Of a stretch of DNA of 64,000 nt, positions 54,595-62,043 are shown piece by piece. Positions within the stretch are counted from its first letter, which is position 1. Each line of letters begins with the position of its first letter. The notes under the pieces were generated by a model that did not search any database, had not been told where the DNA came from, and was given only the letters and a program-made list of their open reading frames with translations. The DNA comes from Alphaproteobacteria bacterium. Its GTDB lineage: Bacteria; Pseudomonadota; Alphaproteobacteria; CACIAM-22H2. The stretch covers positions 186,001 to 250,000 of the forward strand of contig JAEULA010000114.1 in the NCBI GenBank assembly GCA_016793165.1, written 5' to 3'. Both the position numbers and the translations under genes were made by a program.

Positions 54595-55452
54595 ATGAGC
54601 GCGGGCCCGCTGTTGACGATGGAGAGCGTGGGCAAGACGTTCCGGCGCGGCGGGCTCTTCGCGCGCGGGCGGGTCGAGGCGGTGCGCGACGTGACGCTGT
54701 CCCTTCCGGCCGAGCCGTCCATCGTCGCGATCGTCGGCGAGTCGGGGTCGGGCAAGACGACCCTCGCGCGGATGGTGCTTCGCCTCGTCGAGCCGAGCGC
54801 CGGCACGATCCGCCTCGACGGCCGCCCGGTGCATGGGCCGCGCCGCGCGCGGATCGACGATCTCGAGTTCCGCCGGCTGGTGCAGCCGATCTTCCAGAAC
54901 CCGTTCGAGGCCTACTCGATCCACCTGCCGGTCGACTTCTATCTCTTCCGCACGGCGATCAATCTCGGCATGGCGGCCGACGAGGCGAGCGCCGAGCCGG
55001 TGGTCGAGGAGGCGCTGGGCTCGGTCGGGCTCGGCCTCGCGCGCGTGCGCGGCAAGTACGTGCAGCAGTTCTCGGGCGGCGAACTGCAGCGCATCGCGAT
55101 CGCCCGCGCCCTCATCCCGCGCCCGAGGCTGATCGTCGCCGACGAGCCGGTGAGCATGGTGGACGCCTCGCTGCGCATGACCATCGTGAACCTGTTCACC
55201 GAGATCCGCGCGAGCCGTGGCGTGTCCTTCATCTACATCACCCACGACCTCTCGACCGCGACCTACGTCGCCGACCGCATCGTGATCATGACCAGGGGCG
55301 AGATCGTGGAGGAGGGACCGCCGGCGGCGATCACCGCCAATCCGAGCCACGACTACACGCGCCTGCTGATGGATTCGATTCCGCGCATCGGCGCGCGCTG
55401 GCCCGAGCTCGCCGAACTCGATCGACAGGAACTTCCGGGGAGGACCACATGA
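54595..55452 (+). CDS. ABC transporter ATP-binding protein, DppF type (GH172 operon)
   Basis: A 285-residue ATPase. Walker A GESGSGKTT, Q-loop IFQNPFEAYS, signature FSGGELQRIAIARA, Walker B LIVADEPVSMVD, switch His ITHDLS. The usual C-terminal cysteine cluster of DppF is absent; the protein ends LAELDRQELPGRTT. ATG 54595 is the first Met with a fitting family N-terminus. The 220 nt before it (54375-54594) show no gene. It overlaps the small Ser-rich gene by ATGA. Confidence 0.92.
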   Translation: MSAGPLLTMESVGKTFRRGGLFARGRVEAVRDVTLSLPAEPSIVAIVGESGSGKTTLARMVLRLVEPSAGTIRLDGRPVHGPRRARIDDLEFRRLVQPIFQNPFEAYSIHLPVDFYLFRTAINLGMAADEASAEPVVEEALGSVGLGLARVRGKYVQQFSGGELQRIAIARALIPRPRLIVADEPVSMVDASLRMTIVNLFTEIRASRGVSFIYITHDLSTATYVADRIVIMTRGEIVEEGPPAAITANPSHDYTRLLMDSIPRIGARWPELAELDRQELPGRTT

Positions 55453-55721
55453 ACAGGCGCGACGTCGCACTTGGACTTCTGGCAGCGCTCGCCGCCGCGC
55501 CGGCGATGGCCGCCGAGCCCGCGCAGCGACGGCGACGGGCGGCGCCCGGCGGCGCCTCGTCCACCTCGTCGTCGAGCTCGAAGCCGGGCGTCGCCGAGCG
55601 CGCCAACCGGCGCGTCGGCCGGTCGACGCAGGGCGACACGGCGAATTCCGGCAAGAGCACGGCGGCGAATGCCGGCGCCAAGATCGACTCGGTGCTCGGC
55701 CGCAGCCGCGCCAGGCGCTGA
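55449..55721 (+). CDS. Small exported Ser/Arg-rich protein, unknown function
   Basis: A 90-residue predicted protein. N-terminal signal-like segment RRDVALGLLAALAAAPAMAA, then a low-complexity stretch with Arg runs and SSTSSSSSKPG, ending SVLGRSRARR. No recognised domain. It overlaps the DppF stop by ATGA and lies 36 nt before the binding-protein gene, so it is inside the importer operon. Translational coupling is the main support that it is real. Confidence 0.55.
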   Translation: MNRRDVALGLLAALAAAPAMAAEPAQRRRRAAPGGASSTSSSSSKPGVAERANRRVGRSTQGDTANSGKSTAANAGAKIDSVLGRSRARR

Positions 55722-55757
55722 GACCATCATCCGCGACGCAACCACAAGGAGGACGCC

Positions 55758-57641
55758 ATGAAGAGACGCAGTCTGCTGCTGGGCACGGCGCTGGCACTCG
55801 CCGTCACCTGGAACGCCGCCTTCGCGCGCAACACGGACGTCGGCACGCCGCGCGAGGAGACGCTGATCGTCGACATGCTCAACGCGCGCATCACGAACCC
55901 GACGATGATGAATCCGTTCCTGGAGGGCGTGACGCTCAGCCACGGGCTTCATCAGCTCGCCTACAGCCAGCTGTGGGAGATCGACACCACGACGGGCACG
56001 CAGTACCCGGCGCTGGCGGCGACGATGCCCGAGCCGCTCGACAAGGACTTCACGAAATTCCGCTTCAAGGTCCGCGAGGGGCTCGCCTGGCACGACGGCA
56101 AGCCGTTCACGGCGGAGGACGTCGTGTTCACCGCCGAGATGATCATGGGCAACGAGAAGGTGCCGTTCAGCGGCTACCTGAAGGGCGTCATCAAGACGAT
56201 CAAGGCCGTCGATGCGGCCACGATCGAGCTGGAGACGGTGAAGCCCTATCCTCGCCTCGCGGTCGCGCTGGGCTCGGTGATCTACGGGAACCTGTTCCGG
56301 CCGGTGCCCAAGCACATCTGGAAGGACGTCGACGCCGCGACGTTCAACAACTTCCCGCCCGTCGGCATCGGTTCGTACAAGTACAAGGCCCACGACCCCA
56401 ACGGCTATTGGATGCTGTGGGAGAAGCGCGACGACTGGCAGCGCTCGGACGCGGGGCAGATCAAGGGCGATCCCAAGCCGAAATACGTGCTGTTCCGCTC
56501 CTACGGCCCGGAGGAGAAGCGCATCATCGCGATGGCACAGAACGACTACGACATCCTGACGGACATCACGCCCGAGGGGCTGGAGATCCTGCGCAATCGC
56601 AACAAGAACACGCAGGGATGGTTCGACAAGTTCCCGTGGGCCAATCTCGACGACCCCTGCCAGCGCGGGATGCACTTCAACCTCGCCGCGGCGCCCTACG
56701 ACAAGTGGCAGGTGCGTTGGGCGCTCGCCCTCGCCGCGAACATCGAGAACGTGAGCATGGGGACGTTCAGCGGCATGCTGCGCGCCTCGGCGATCGCGGT
56801 GCCGCCGGTCTCGATCGTGAGCAAGACCTATCACGCGCCGATGTCGGGCTGGCTGAAGGACATGGCCCTGCCCGACGGCTACAAGCCCTTCGACGCCGAC
56901 TTCGCGCTGCGGATGGCCAAGCGGCTCGAGAAGGAGGGCGTCGACGGCGCGCCGACCGAAGCCAACGCGGCGCGCGACCTGTTCGGCGTCGGATGGTGGC
57001 GACACGATCCTGCGAAGGCGCAGCAGCTGCTGGAGAGCGTCGGCTTCCGCAAGGCCGGCAACCAGTGGCAGAAGCCGGACGGGACGCCGTGGAAGATGGT
57101 CATCAACGCGCCGGCCGACTTCGAGGTCCAGTCGCAGCGTCTCGCCTTCGCCGTCGCCAACGAGTGGCGAGGCTTCGGCATCGACGTGACGGTGCAGCAG
57201 ATGCAGGGCGGGCCGTTCTTCACCGCCTACTCGACCGGCAATTACGACGTCGGCTCCTACTGGTCGTCGTCCTGCGCGATCGGGCCGGACCTCTTCGTCC
57301 GGCTCGAGGGCTGGCACAGCCGTTACGCGCGGCCGACGGGCACGCCGGCGGCATTCAACCGCGAGCGGCTCAACGACCCCGAGGTCGACAAGCTGATCGA
57401 CCAGCTCTCGGCGATGCAGGCGACCGATCCCGGCGTGGTGCCGACCAGCACGGCCATCCTGCAGGCCCTCGCCAGGCAGCTGCCGGTGATCGAGATGTTC
57501 GGCACGTCCAAGTTCGTGCCGACGAACAACTACTATTGGGACAACTACCCCTCGGCGAAGAACTACTACGAGGGCCCGTGGTGGTGGTGGTCGAACTTCA
57601 AGTACACGGTGTCCCAGCTCAAGCCCACGGGGCGGAAGTAG
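55758..57641 (+). CDS. ABC substrate-binding protein (SBP_bac_5), GH172 operon
   Basis: A 627-residue periplasmic receptor with signal peptide KRRSLLLGTALALAVTWNAAFA. Family landmarks: FRFKVREGLAWHDGKPFTAEDVVFTAEMI around residue 100, and QRGMHFNLAAAPYDKWQVRWALALAANIENV mid-protein. It is longer than typical DppA (about 530) and has Trp-rich and Tyr-rich segments near the C-terminus (NNYYWDNY, GPWWWWSNF), which suit stacking against sugars. ATG 55758 follows aaggagg. Last gene before a terminator-like hairpin. Confidence 0.92.
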   Translation: MKRRSLLLGTALALAVTWNAAFARNTDVGTPREETLIVDMLNARITNPTMMNPFLEGVTLSHGLHQLAYSQLWEIDTTTGTQYPALAATMPEPLDKDFTKFRFKVREGLAWHDGKPFTAEDVVFTAEMIMGNEKVPFSGYLKGVIKTIKAVDAATIELETVKPYPRLAVALGSVIYGNLFRPVPKHIWKDVDAATFNNFPPVGIGSYKYKAHDPNGYWMLWEKRDDWQRSDAGQIKGDPKPKYVLFRSYGPEEKRIIAMAQNDYDILTDITPEGLEILRNRNKNTQGWFDKFPWANLDDPCQRGMHFNLAAAPYDKWQVRWALALAANIENVSMGTFSGMLRASAIAVPPVSIVSKTYHAPMSGWLKDMALPDGYKPFDADFALRMAKRLEKEGVDGAPTEANAARDLFGVGWWRHDPAKAQQLLESVGFRKAGNQWQKPDGTPWKMVINAPADFEVQSQRLAFAVANEWRGFGIDVTVQQMQGGPFFTAYSTGNYDVGSYWSSSCAIGPDLFVRLEGWHSRYARPTGTPAAFNRERLNDPEVDKLIDQLSAMQATDPGVVPTSTAILQALARQLPVIEMFGTSKFVPTNNYYWDNYPSAKNYYEGPWWWWSNFKYTVSQLKPTGRK

Positions 57642-57653
57642 TCGAGCGCCGGA

Positions 57654-57688
57654 CGGGTGCCTCCCGGCGTCGTTGCCGGGGGCACCCG
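57654..57688 (+). terminator. Hairpin after the GH172/importer operon
   Basis: cgggtgcc-t-cccggc (57654-57668) pairs with gccgggggcacccg (57675-57688), a 14-bp stem with one bulged T and a 6-nt loop, then taggttt. It starts 13 nt after the binding-protein stop. The T-tract is short, so termination efficiency is uncertain. Confidence 0.65.
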
Positions 57689-57816
57689 TAGGTTTCAGTC
57701 GGATCCGCTTACAGTCCTGGCGGGGCGACCCTGGAAACGCTGCTGCGACGGGCTTCCGGCTCCTGGCACGGAAATCGCTGGGAGTTCCCCACCCAGTCGA
57801 TGAAGGAGGGATGGCC

Positions 57817-58002
57817 ATGTTCTCGATTCTCCGCAATGCCGCGGTCCTGCTCGTCGCCGGCACCGCGTCCGCGACGGCGCAGGTCGTCGCGGCGATCGCG
57901 TCGGACGGCGCGATCGACGTGCCGGCTCCGGCCACTGCGCTGCTCGTCGGCGCGGCGGTCGGCGGCGCGATGCTCGTCAAGGCGTACCGGAACCGTCGCT
58001 GA
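57817..58002 (+). CDS. 61-residue PEP-CTERM-like small protein
   Basis: A very short exported protein. N-terminal signal MFSILRNAAVLLVAGTASATAQ, a 15-residue linker, then VPAPATALLVGAAVGGAMLVKAYRNRR: a VPxP-type motif, a hydrophobic helix and a terminal Arg-rich end, the tripartite layout of PEP-CTERM sorting signals. ATG 57817 is preferred because aaggaggg ends 7 nt before it; ATG 57811 is too close to that site. It stands alone between two hairpins. Confidence 0.65.
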   Translation: MFSILRNAAVLLVAGTASATAQVVAAIASDGAIDVPAPATALLVGAAVGGAMLVKAYRNRR

Positions 58003-58014
58003 CGACGTCCGGCA

Positions 58015-58043
58015 CGGCCCGCCGCTCCTTCAGCGGCGGGCCG
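58015..58043. terminator. Bidirectional terminator between convergent genes
   Basis: cggcccgccgct (58015-58026) and agcggcgggccg (58032-58043) form a perfect 12-bp stem around ccttc. It separates the plus-strand small protein from the minus-strand gene ending at 58030, and overlaps that gene's last codons. No clear T-tract on either side. Confidence 0.6.
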
Positions 58044-59358
58044 CTCGCCGCTGCAGCTCGATCAGCGCCGAGATGCAGTGCGCCGTGTAGTCGACGCGGA
58101 TCACGGGCCGCGAGCGCATGGCGATGAACGCGCCGGCTGCCCTGGCGTCGTCGGGGATAGGAAGCCGCCGACCGTCGCTGCGCTCGACCTCGGCTTGGCC
58201 CGGCACGATCTGGAGCGCGAGGTTCTTCGTCATCTCGAGGGCGATGCGCGCCTCGATCCGCGCGGCGAGTTCGCCGTCGTGCGGCGGCGCCCGTCGAAAG
58301 ACCTGGTCCATCGCCGCGAAGCCCTCCACCAGCACGCAGGTGTTCTCGTCCAGGACCCGCTCGGCGGGGATGGTCCGCAGCACGTGGTCGGCGACGCTCT
58401 CGACGAGATCGCGCGCCGCCCGCGCGTCGATCGCGTCGCCGCGCTGCGCCGCGGCCATCGTGCCCCAGTGAACCATGTGCAGGGTCGGCGCGGCCGTATA
58501 GGTCCCGACCATGTAGCGGTCGAGGCGTGCGAGCCTGTCGCCGAGCGACGCCGCCTCCGCGGGCGGCAGGAACGACAGCGCCAGCCACGCCTCGGCGTTC
58601 GACAGCGGCGTCTCGTCGATCGAGCCGGCGAACTCGCGAAAGCCCGCGCCCTCGACGTAGAGCGCCATGATCCCGTCGAGCCAGGCGCGGCGCCACGATG
58701 CGAAGCGCTCGTCGCCGCTTGCCCGCGCATAGTGGAGCTCGGCCAGCAGCGCCATCGCCGTGCCGCCGACCCAAGCCGTGTCGAGCCCGCCATCGGCGGC
58801 GACCAGGCGGCCGGCGCCCTCGGTGCCGTGCAGCAGCCCGAGGCCGGACAGCAGCCAGGTCAACGTGCGCCGTCCCCAGGGGATGTCGAACAGCCCCGCG
58901 CGCTGCATCCAGGCCGGGACGCCGCCCGGCGAGACCGGGATCGAGCGCGCCGCGAGCGCCTCGATCGCCCGCTCGATCGTCGGCCGGACGCCCGCGTCCC
59001 CGGTGTGCAGGTAGTACTTCGCGAGTCCGTAGGCGCCGACGGCTTGGCGCACGATGGTCGTCGTCTTCTCGTTCTTGGTCGTGCCGGTCTCGTGCGCCGT
59101 CCCGTTCGCGAAATCGAACCCGAACCGGAACAGGCCGGATTCGTGCTGGGCCGCGACGAGCTGCCGGATGGCGAGCTGCAGTGCCTGCGCGTCGTCGGCC
59201 CGCGCGATTCCGATCGTGGCGAGCCACACGCCCAGCACGAGCGCGATCCGGGCCCCAAGGCCGCCGCGTCGCGGCGGCGGCGCGCACGGGCGCCAGGGCC
59301 GGCACGAGCCGTCGCTGCCGATCGGCGGCGCGGCCCGCCTGCGGCCCGGCGGCGGCAT
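58030..59358 (-). CDS. Exported protein with predicted alpha/alpha-barrel fold, unknown function
   Basis: A 442-residue protein. After an Arg/Pro-rich n-region, LGARIALVLGVWLATIGIARADD is a signal peptide. The mature part is a series of paired helices with repeated GLFRFGFDFANG-, GAYGLAKYYLHTGDAG-, and TAWVGGTAMALLAELHYARASGDERF-type segments, as in six-hairpin glycosidase or terpenoid-cyclase toroid folds. No catalytic motif stands out. It lies 8 nt after the aminotransferase stop, so the two are probably co-transcribed. A polysaccharide- or lipid-related role is a guess. Confidence 0.7.
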   Translation of the reverse strand: MPPPGRRRAAPPIGSDGSCRPWRPCAPPPRRGGLGARIALVLGVWLATIGIARADDAQALQLAIRQLVAAQHESGLFRFGFDFANGTAHETGTTKNEKTTTIVRQAVGAYGLAKYYLHTGDAGVRPTIERAIEALAARSIPVSPGGVPAWMQRAGLFDIPWGRRTLTWLLSGLGLLHGTEGAGRLVAADGGLDTAWVGGTAMALLAELHYARASGDERFASWRRAWLDGIMALYVEGAGFREFAGSIDETPLSNAEAWLALSFLPPAEAASLGDRLARLDRYMVGTYTAAPTLHMVHWGTMAAAQRGDAIDARAARDLVESVADHVLRTIPAERVLDENTCVLVEGFAAMDQVFRRAPPHDGELAARIEARIALEMTKNLALQIVPGQAEVERSDGRRLPIPDDARAAGAFIAMRSRPVIRVDYTAHCISALIELQRRAARR

Positions 59359-59366
59359 CTGGGGAG

Positions 59367-60668
59367 TCAGCGCCGGGCGACGTCGGCGATGGCGCGGTCG
59401 AGGATCTCGATGCCGAGATCGATCTCGCCCTCGCTGGCGGTCAAGGCCGGCGCGATGCGCATCACGCCGCCGGAGGAGCCGGCGCGCACGATGTTGGCGC
59501 TCAGGCCGAGCTCGAGCGCACGGTCGGTCACGCGATCCGACAGCTTCTCGTCGGGCCGCTTGCTCCGGCGGTCGGCGACGAACTCCATGCCCAGCAGCAG
59601 CCCGCGACCGCGGATGTCGCCGATGCAGTCGTGCCGCGCCATCAGCCCTTCGAGTCCCTGGCGCAGCCGCGCGCCGAGCGCCGCGGCGCGCGCCGCGAGC
59701 CGGTCGCGCTCGACGATCTCGATCACCTTGACGCCGACCGCGGCGGGCAGCGGGTCGTTGACGTGGGTCGTGTAGAACAGGAAGCCGCGCTCGTAGGCCT
59801 TCTGCTCGATCGCCTCGCTCGTCATCACGCAGGCGAGCGGCAGCCCGGCGCCCAGCGTCTTGGAGAGCACCAGCAGGTCCGGCGTGACGCCGTCGTGCTG
59901 GAACGCGAACATCGTGCCGGTCCGCCCCAGCCCCGTCTGCGCCTCGTCGAGGATCAGCAGCATCCCGCGCTCCTCGCATTTGCGCTTGAGCGCCGCGAGA
60001 TAGCCCCTGGGCAGCTCGAGGATGCCTCCGGAGCTGAGCACCGGCTCGGCGATGAACGCGGCGAGATTGCCCGTGCTCTGGCGGTCGACCAGCTCGAACG
60101 CGTCGTCGAGTTCCGCCTGCCAGTCGATGCCGCCGAAGCGCGGCCGATAGGAGTGGGGTGCCGGGATCGCGAAGGAGCCGATCGCCTGCGGGCCGTAGCC
60201 GCGTCGCCCGGCCTTGTAGGTGGCGGCCGCGGCGCCGCCGGTCATGCCGTGCCACGACTGCGCGAAACCGACGACCTCCCAGCCGCCGGTGACGAGCTTG
60301 GCGATCTTGATCGCGGCCTCGTTGGCCTCGCCTCCCGTCGTCAGCAGCATCGTCTTCGGCAGCGTCGGGACGTGGCGCGCGAGGGACTCGGCGAGCGCGA
60401 CCACCGGCTCGGAGAGCATCGACGAGAACAGGTGGTCGAGGCGGCCGATCTGGTCACGCACCAGCGCCACGATCTCGGGATGCGAATGCCCGAGGATCGC
60501 GCTCATCTGGCCCGAGGTGAAATCGAGGACGCGCCGGCCCGCGGCGTCGTAGACGAAGCTTCCTTCCGCACGCGCCGCGACGAAGGGAACGAACTCGCCG
60601 CCGTACCGCAGCATGTGGCGTCGTGCGCGCGTCCAGAACGCCGCATCGCTGGCCGAGGTGCCGTCCAT
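59367..60668 (-). CDS. Class III aminotransferase, 2,2-dialkylglycine-decarboxylase-like
   Basis: A 433-residue PLP enzyme. Key blocks: LDFTSGQMSAILGHSHPEIV, LLTTGGEANEAAIKIAKL (phosphate-binding), SWHGMTGGAAAATY, LLILDEAQTGLGRTGTMFAFQHDGVTPDLLVLSKTLGAGLPLA with the PLP lysine in SKTLG, and YTTHVNDPLPAA. The SWHGMTGGAAA and TSGQMSA blocks are closer to dialkylglycine decarboxylase than to ordinary GABA or ornithine aminotransferases. Divergent from the Ldh-type gene across 138 nt. Exact substrate uncertain. Confidence 0.88.
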   Translation of the reverse strand: MDGTSASDAAFWTRARRHMLRYGGEFVPFVAARAEGSFVYDAAGRRVLDFTSGQMSAILGHSHPEIVALVRDQIGRLDHLFSSMLSEPVVALAESLARHVPTLPKTMLLTTGGEANEAAIKIAKLVTGGWEVVGFAQSWHGMTGGAAAATYKAGRRGYGPQAIGSFAIPAPHSYRPRFGGIDWQAELDDAFELVDRQSTGNLAAFIAEPVLSSGGILELPRGYLAALKRKCEERGMLLILDEAQTGLGRTGTMFAFQHDGVTPDLLVLSKTLGAGLPLACVMTSEAIEQKAYERGFLFYTTHVNDPLPAAVGVKVIEIVERDRLAARAAALGARLRQGLEGLMARHDCIGDIRGRGLLLGMEFVADRRSKRPDEKLSDRVTDRALELGLSANIVRAGSSGGVMRIAPALTASEGEIDLGIEILDRAIADVARR

Positions 60669-60806
60669 CGCCGTCCTCCCCTGTCGTGGTCCGCGCGAGC
60701 CTAGCCCGGGGTGCGTCGCTTGTCCGCAGGTCCCGCGCGCGCAACGCGATTGCACTTCGTCCGCGACGATCGTCACATTGGACGACATCGTGTCGGGGAG
60801 GGAATC

Positions 60807-61862
60807 GTGAGCGAGACCTACGAGCATGCGCGTCTGGTGGACTGGGCGCGCGGCCTGTTCGCGGCCGCAGGGGCGGAGGCCGACAAGGCGCAGGCCGTCG
60901 CCGGGATCCTGGTCGAGGGCGATCTCCTCGGCCACGACACGCACGGGCTCGCGCTGCTCGCGCCCTACCTCGATGCGCTGGTGACGACGCGCGACATGCT
61001 GCCCGCAGGTCAGCCGGTGACTCTGAACGATCGGCCAGCGGCGCTGCTGTGGGACGGCCGCCGGCTCCCGGGCCCGTGGCTCGTGTGCCGCGCGCTCGAC
61101 GAGGCCGCGCGCCGCGCGGCGATCTACGGCACCGCGACGGTCGTCATCCGCCGCTCGCACCACATCGCCTGCCTGGCCGCCTATCTCAAGCCGATCACCG
61201 ATCGCGGGCTCGTCGCGCTGATCTACAGCTCCGATCCGGCGGTCGCGGCGGTCGCGCCCTTCGGCGGCACCCGGGCGGTGATGACGCCGAACCCGATGGC
61301 GATCGGAATTCCCGCCTCCGGCGACCCGATCCTGGTCGACATCTCGGCCTCGATCACGACCATGGGGATGTCGGGTCGCTACAAGCGCGAGGGGCGCCGC
61401 ATGCCGGGCGCGTGGCTGACCGACGGCAAGGGCCTGCCGAGCGACGATCCGAGAGTGCTCGATGGCGATCCGCCCGGCGCACTGATGCCGCTCGGCGGCG
61501 CGGATGCCGGCCACAAGGGCTTCGGCCTCGGGCTCACGATCGAGGCACTGACGAGCGGCCTCGGCGGCTACGGTCGCGCCGATCCCGTGCCGGGATGGGG
61601 CGCATCCGTGTTCGTCCAAGTCCTCGACCCCGCCGCCTTCGGCGGTGTCGACGGATTTCATCGCCAGATCGACCTGCTCGTGACGCGCTGCGTCGAGAAC
61701 CCGCCGCGCGCCGGGGGGGAGGGCGTGCGCATGCCGGGGCATCGGGGCCTGCAGCGACGCCGCTCGCAGCTCGCCAGCGGCATCGCGCTTCATCCGTCGA
61801 TCCTGCCGAGCCTCAAGCCGTGGGCGGAGCGTTTCGGAATCGCGATGCCGTCGCCGCGATGA
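60807..61862 (+). CDS. Malate/L-lactate/ureidoglycolate dehydrogenase family (Ldh2)
   Basis: A 351-residue NAD(P)-dependent oxidoreductase of the non-Rossmann Ldh2 fold. Signature stretches: EGDLLGHDTHGLALLAPYLDAL (His near residue 48), RSHHIACLAAY, AVMTPNPMAIGIPASGDPILVDISAS, and GHKGFGLGLTIEALTSGL. GTG 60807 follows ggggaggga and gives the family's usual N-terminus; an upstream ATG is poorer. The family reduces 2-keto acids or imines. It shares a divergent promoter region with the aminotransferase, so both may act on the same amino- or keto-acid. Confidence 0.88.
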   Translation: MSETYEHARLVDWARGLFAAAGAEADKAQAVAGILVEGDLLGHDTHGLALLAPYLDALVTTRDMLPAGQPVTLNDRPAALLWDGRRLPGPWLVCRALDEAARRAAIYGTATVVIRRSHHIACLAAYLKPITDRGLVALIYSSDPAVAAVAPFGGTRAVMTPNPMAIGIPASGDPILVDISASITTMGMSGRYKREGRRMPGAWLTDGKGLPSDDPRVLDGDPPGALMPLGGADAGHKGFGLGLTIEALTSGLGGYGRADPVPGWGASVFVQVLDPAAFGGVDGFHRQIDLLVTRCVENPPRAGGEGVRMPGHRGLQRRRSQLASGIALHPSILPSLKPWAERFGIAMPSPR

Positions 61863-61953
61863 TGGAAACGTCCTGCGCGCATCGCGCATCGGGTTCTCAT
61901 CGCAAGGTTGCGTCGAGCGTCGCCGGTACTGTTAGATTTCCGTGACATCGCGG

Positions 61954-61976
61954 AAAGGCCGCAAAATACGGCCTTT
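61954..61976 (+). terminator. Hairpin downstream of the Ldh2-family gene
   Basis: aaaggccg (61954-61961) and cggccttt (61969-61976) pair perfectly, 8 bp with loop caaaata, ending in TTT. It lies 92 nt after the dehydrogenase stop and 68 nt before the protease start. It could be a terminator or a structured leader. Confidence 0.5.
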
Positions 61977-62043
61977 GGCTTAGCACTTCCGGAACGATCA
62001 ATGGCAATTCTCGCCCATCGATCGATCGACCCGGAGAGTGCAC

